DNA from: Rubrobacter sp.
GTDB lineage: Bacteria > Actinomycetota > Rubrobacteria > Rubrobacterales > Rubrobacteraceae
Assembly: GCA_019247245.1 (NCBI GenBank)
Contig: JAFAPF010000547.1
Coordinates: forward strand, 1 to 8,046
Direction: 5' to 3'
DNA: 8,046 nucleotides
Shown: one piece after another, positions 5,684 through 8,046 of the stretch
Position numbering within the stretch: position 1 is the first letter of the stretch
Layout: each line of letters starts with the position of its first letter
The notes under the pieces: generated by a model
The model's input: the letters and a program-made list of their open reading frames with translations, nothing else
Database searches by the model: none
Told to the model about the DNA's origin: nothing
Position numbers and translations under genes: made by a program

Positions 5684-6015
5684 TCATCTGCGTGGCCTCC
5701 CCAACATCGCTACGAGGATAAGTGCGCTGATAACTGCCGTAAGAACCATACCCACTCCAGCTAAGAGGAGAAACTCTATTGGGAAATTACCCTGATTCTC
5801 GTGAATGAGCACCAAAATCCTGAGTGGATCAAAGTGATAGGTTGGGCTGTGGAAGCCGAGTAGGTAAGTAGTGTAGGCCGCAACCTCTCTGAGAATAAAG
5901 TAGGAACTCCACACAGGATTATGCTCTGTTGGGCTTGTGTTCGTTGGAGAGCCATATGCCCCAAGCCCCAGCTCTCGTGGTCAGAGGGCAGGCCGTAATA
6001 CTCAAGGTAATTCAC
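5684..6015 (-). pseudogene. membrane-protein ORF broken by a frameshift
   Basis: Two minus-strand frames join into a plausible protein. The upstream frame reads VNYLEYYGLPSDHESWG from a GTG at 6015 (the frame stays open back to 6135). The downstream frame, open from just after a TGA at 5983-5981, reads LGAYGSPTNTSPTEHNPVWS and on through a C-terminal helix (FLLLAGVGMVLTAVISALIL) to a stop at 5684. The switch falls at a run of four G (5962-5959 on this strand); a fifth G would restore one frame. The downstream part alone could start at GTG 5914 and give 76 residues. The protein would be a small membrane-anchored polypeptide with an Asn/Thr/His-rich outer part. The family is not recognised, and the true start is uncertain because the upstream frame runs antisense to the cupin fragment. 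Confidence 0.4.
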
Positions 6016-6031
6016 ACCCGCTTCAGCTTCC

Positions 6032-6301
6032 GTGTGTGCTTCTCCCTCCGGGTTTCCCCCGGCCACTACTGCTGGCGCTGAACAGTATCGGGTCGATACC
6101 AGGCGCAACCCTATGATGCACACCACGCCTACCATCGACTACGTAGTCTTGCTAAGGGGCGAGGTAACGATGCTCTTGGACGAGGAGGAGGTGCCTCTTA
6201 AGCCGTTTGATACGGTAGTACAGCGAGCGACCAACCACACCTGGATCAACCACGGCAAGCAGCCGGCGCTATTTATGAGTGTGTTGCTTAGTGCCAAGTA
6301 G
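6032..6301 (+). pseudogene. cupin-domain protein, N-terminally truncated
   Basis: The last 60 or so residues are clear cupin (PF07883-like): MHTTPTIDYVVLLRGEVTML, then LLDEEEVPLKPFDTVVQRAT, NHTWINHGKQPALFMSVLL. These cover the first metal-side histidine region (MH) and the second motif with QRATNHTWIN. Relatives of this type are usually 150-190 residues with a full N-terminal half, but the frame here closes at TAA 6008-6010. A GTG at 6032 gives only 89 residues, of which the first 28 do not look like cupin. Just before the homology, another frame reads SIPGATL, the expected lead-in PGAT-x-MH of these cupins, so an insertion of about two bases near 6112-6114 is likely. No ribosome binding site is seen. 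It is most likely a remnant; expression as a short protein is not excluded. It converges on the permease at 6338. Confidence 0.6.
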
Positions 6302-6337
6302 CGATGCACCGAGTCGCTTCTTCATCTAGGGCCTATT

Positions 6338-7150
6338 CTATTCGCCTCCTACGTGCACATCACCCAAGCCATACAAACGCCAGAAGTAGTACGCTGCTAC
6401 CCCAAAACCAATGCAGATGACAACTATGCGTAGAACGTTTGGGTGCACCCGCTTGGAGATCATGCCCCCAAGATAACCGCCTACTAGGCCGCCGAGCGCC
6501 ATCGGTAGACCGTATCCCCAGTTCACGGCACCCTCGACGATTAGCACTGCTACCGCCACACCTCTTAGACAGCCCGTTAATAGATTCTTCAGGGCAACTA
6601 CTTGGCGAGCATTGCCTAGTCCCATAAAGCTTAGGTTGCTGATCATTAAGATACCGATGCCTGCTCCAAAGTATCCTCCATAGAGCGCCACTACAAAAGT
6701 GAGCACCACAGCGATAGACCACAATCCTGGACCGAAGTTTAGTTGCCTACCATCACTGTTGCTCTGTCGAACCAGGATCGGGCGCAGTAGGATTAGCAGT
6801 GTTGCTCCCAGTACTAGCCAAGGTACTAACACTACGAAGTTGCGGTTGCCGGACCAGCTCAGCAGCAGTGCTCCTAACAAGCCGCCGAGCACACTGGGGA
6901 TGAGGAGCAGCCACAGCCACCGACTACCTACCGCGTCAGTCAACTCGCCGCGGGTGTGCCAGACGGCGGTCGGGTAACCAGCGACTAGGGCGACTGCGCT
7001 TGTGGCGTCGGCAGCTACCGGTGACAGAACCAAGGTCAGTAAGGTGAATGTTATCAACCCGCCACCACCGGCCAGTGCGTTGATCGCTCCCGCTACGATG
7101 GCGGCTATAAAGAATAGTGTGTAGATTTCCGTAGCTATATACCCTCGCAC
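6338..7150 (-). CDS. TauE/SafE (TSUP) family permease, second copy
   Basis: This 270-residue membrane protein is a standard-length TauE/SafE permease. The half repeats are clear: GAINALAGGGGLITFTLL (21-38) with DATSAVALVAGYPTAVW (48-64) in the first, and YGGYFGAGIGILMISNLSFM (157-176) with ALKNLLTG (186-193) in the second. Hydrophobic helices fill most of 8-120 and 143-260, with a short polar linker at about 127-141. It is only distantly like the permease at 3130 and lacks its long central loop, so the two are not a recent duplication. The start is GTG at 7150; no ribosome binding site precedes it, and TATAGT at 7165-7160 would place transcription within a few bases of the start, so the message may be leaderless. 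Substrates of the family are sulfur oxyanions and other small anions; the specific one is unknown. Confidence 0.9.
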   Translation of the reverse strand: MRGYIATEIYTLFFIAAIVAGAINALAGGGGLITFTLLTLVLSPVAADATSAVALVAGYPTAVWHTRGELTDAVGSRWLWLLLIPSVLGGLLGALLLSWSGNRNFVVLVPWLVLGATLLILLRPILVRQSNSDGRQLNFGPGLWSIAVVLTFVVALYGGYFGAGIGILMISNLSFMGLGNARQVVALKNLLTGCLRGVAVAVLIVEGAVNWGYGLPMALGGLVGGYLGGMISKRVHPNVLRIVVICIGFGVAAYYFWRLYGLGDVHVGGE

Positions 7151-7156
7151 CTATGC

Positions 7157-7180
7157 AAAACTATAACTAAAACTATAACT
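7157..7180. repeat. 12-bp perfect tandem duplication
   Basis: AAAACTATAACT occurs twice head to tail (7157-7168 and 7169-7180), 6 bp upstream of the permease GTG start. On the minus strand each unit contains TATAGT, a -10-like hexamer, so the duplication may have doubled a promoter element. No matching -35 is found at normal spacing for either. Confidence 0.8.
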
Positions 7181-7243
7181 AAACTAGTAAATCGTCGCAG
7201 TCAGGTACAACGCCGTCTATAGTAGATAGAGTGCGCCACTATC

Positions 7244-7261
7244 CTCTGAATTCTCTGAATT
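7244..7261. repeat. 9-bp perfect tandem duplication
   Basis: CTCTGAATT occurs twice in direct succession (7244-7252 and 7253-7261), ten bases before hairpin copy E. No regulatory role is evident. Confidence 0.8.
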
Positions 7262-7270
7262 TGCACAAAA

Positions 7271-7313
7271 GAGATTCTCCGACCGGCTCTGGGTAAAAAG
7301 GTCGTTTTTGAGA
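7271..7313. repeat. intergenic hairpin element, copy E
   Basis: GAGATTCTCCGACCGG (7271-7286) is the left block shared with copies A (14 of 16 bases) and C (12 of 14 over the inner bases). It is followed closely by the palindrome TAAAAA-GGTCG-TTTTTG (7294-7310), with outer TCT/AGA pairing across a GGG bulge. This is the most compact copy, lacking the middle segment present in A. Confidence 0.5.
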
Positions 7314-7429
7314 CATGCGAATCAGCGAATATACACCGTATCAGGGAACATGTAGTAGGAGATGTTCAGAATAGAGACGTGTTGCAAAAAAGGATGATAC
7401 AGCTTGATTTGCTGGTCGATGGAGCACAG

Positions 7430-7459
7430 TTGTACCTTAGCCCCCTATAACCCTATAAG
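7430..7459 (+). promoter_or_regulatory. candidate promoter of the DUF4239 gene, with a duplicated -10-like unit
   Basis: CCCTATAA is perfectly duplicated head to tail at 7443-7450 and 7451-7458, giving TATAAC and TATAAG. TTGTAC at 7430-7435 lies 18 nt before the second hexamer, acceptable -35 spacing, but only 10 nt before the first. Transcription would start near 7466. Confidence 0.3.
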
Positions 7460-7502
7460 GATTAGTAAAAGCCCTAAGAGAGGAGCAGCCTCTACTTTGC
7501 CT

Positions 7503-8046
7503 ATGTTCTCAACATTGTTGCTGGGAGGGTTGGTTATTTCGCTGGCTGTGCTCCTTGCCATCGCCGGGCTCATCTTTGCACAGCATCGGATTTCCTTAGA
7601 GCTCCGCCAAGTGCACAATGTACCTTTAGGCTTAATTTATGGAGCCCTGTACGTCACTTTTGGTGTGATAACTGGCTTTTCGGCTTACCTGGTACTCAAC
7701 AAGTACACAACCTCCCAAGCCACCGTGGCAAACGAAGCTAGTGCCGTGCGAGCGCTTTATTACCTTGCCGGACAGTTTCCTGAATCGCAGCGGGATCAGA
7801 TCCAAGAGCTCACTACTTCGTATGCCAGAGCCGTCATAGATGAAGAGTGGCCTCTCATGCAGGAAGGACAGCAGAGCCCACACGCAGCGGCACTCAACCA
7901 GCAGATTACGCAGAGCGTTGATAGTTTTCAGCCAAGCACGAGTGCTGAGCAGGCTGTTTATAGCCAGGCGTTGCAGAGAGCAAACGAACTGAACCAGAAC
8001 AGGAATATTCGCTTGCTTTATGCCAGGATGGGCTTACCCCCCATCC
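7503..8046 (+). CDS. DUF4239 family membrane protein (partial, runs off the window)
   Basis: A frame opens at ATG 7503 (or TTG 7497, which lies 11 nt after AGAGGAG at 7479-7485 and has the better spacing). It stays open to the end, giving about 181 residues. It shows two N-terminal helices, at about 8-26 and 45-66, separated by a short polar segment (QHRISLELRQVHNVPLGLIY, 27-46). A long soluble helical region follows, with ANEASAVRALYYLAGQFPES (79-98) and then TSYARAVIDEEWPLMQEG. This pattern (two helices, then the xxEASAxxxLYxLA...YxRxVxxEEWP segment) is characteristic of DUF4239 (PF14023), bestrophin-like proteins of unknown function that end with two further helices. Those final helices would lie beyond the window. 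Confidence 0.85.
   Translation, partial: MFSTLLLGGLVISLAVLLAIAGLIFAQHRISLELRQVHNVPLGLIYGALYVTFGVITGFSAYLVLNKYTTSQATVANEASAVRALYYLAGQFPESQRDQIQELTTSYARAVIDEEWPLMQEGQQSPHAAALNQQITQSVDSFQPSTSAEQAVYSQALQRANELNQNRNIRLLYARMGLPPI

Larger units (their letters stand above)
7151..7502. other. divergent intergenic region without a gene
   Basis: No frame of useful length with a ribosome binding site is seen between the divergent permease and the DUF4239 gene. The region holds three short perfect tandem duplications, one intergenic hairpin copy and candidate promoter boxes, listed separately. Confidence 0.6.

Noticed and set aside
3130..7150. The two TauE/SafE permeases as a recent duplication
   Set aside because: They differ in length, central loop and motif wording (VSGAF versus AGGGG); they look like separate subfamilies.
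1..8046. tRNA, rRNA, CRISPR array or transposase
   Set aside because: No T-arm/acceptor pattern, no regularly spaced repeats and no transposase-like frame were found on either strand by eye.

Overview
The window reads as bacterial chromosome of mixed, roughly half-GC composition with GTG and TTG starts, small operons and long intergenic gaps. The gene families (RDD protein, CbtA/CbtB, TauE/SafE permeases, DUF4239) and a probable leaderless ArsR promoter suggest a Terrabacteria-type organism such as an actinobacterium or a Chloroflexota relative. The sequence alone does not settle the phylum.

Layout. A possible C-terminal tail of an incoming gene (1-84, +) converges on an RDD membrane protein (263-844, -), which is preceded by a small, apparently frameshifted ORF with a very good ribosome binding site (847-961, -). 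Then comes an extended -10 promoter, a clear cobalamin riboswitch (about 1325-1495) and the cobalt-uptake pair cbtB-cbtA (1537-2495, +). A small three-helix membrane protein (2686-2991, -) diverges from a TauE/SafE family permease (3130-4041, +). That permease converges on a two-gene metal-efflux operon read on the minus strand: an ArsR/SmtB repressor with a complete CzrA-type alpha5 metal site (5158-5529), followed 17 nt later by a cation diffusion facilitator with an HxxxD/HxxxD transport site (4163-5140). A decayed stretch follows (5684-6301), holding a frameshifted membrane-protein ORF on the minus strand and a truncated cupin on the plus strand. The end of the window has a second TauE/SafE permease (6338-7150, -) diverging from a DUF4239 membrane protein that runs off the edge (7503-8046, +).

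How the genes fit together. Two opposing divalent-metal modules lie about 1.7 kb apart. One is a B12-repressed cobalt importer (CbtAB under a riboswitch whose tail can mask the cbtB ribosome binding site). The other is a metal-derepressed exporter (ArsR-CDF under a promoter containing a perfect TATTGAA-N6-TTCAATA operator). The two TauE/SafE permeases may move sulfur oxyanions or other small anions, and nothing here ties them to the metal modules.

The least expected feature is a family of short palindromes resembling GTACCRAAAA..NN..GTTTTTGGTAC. One or more copies occur in five intergenic gaps, plus a weaker copy in a sixth, and several carry related flanking blocks. They look like a dispersed hairpin element or an unrecognised regulatory site.
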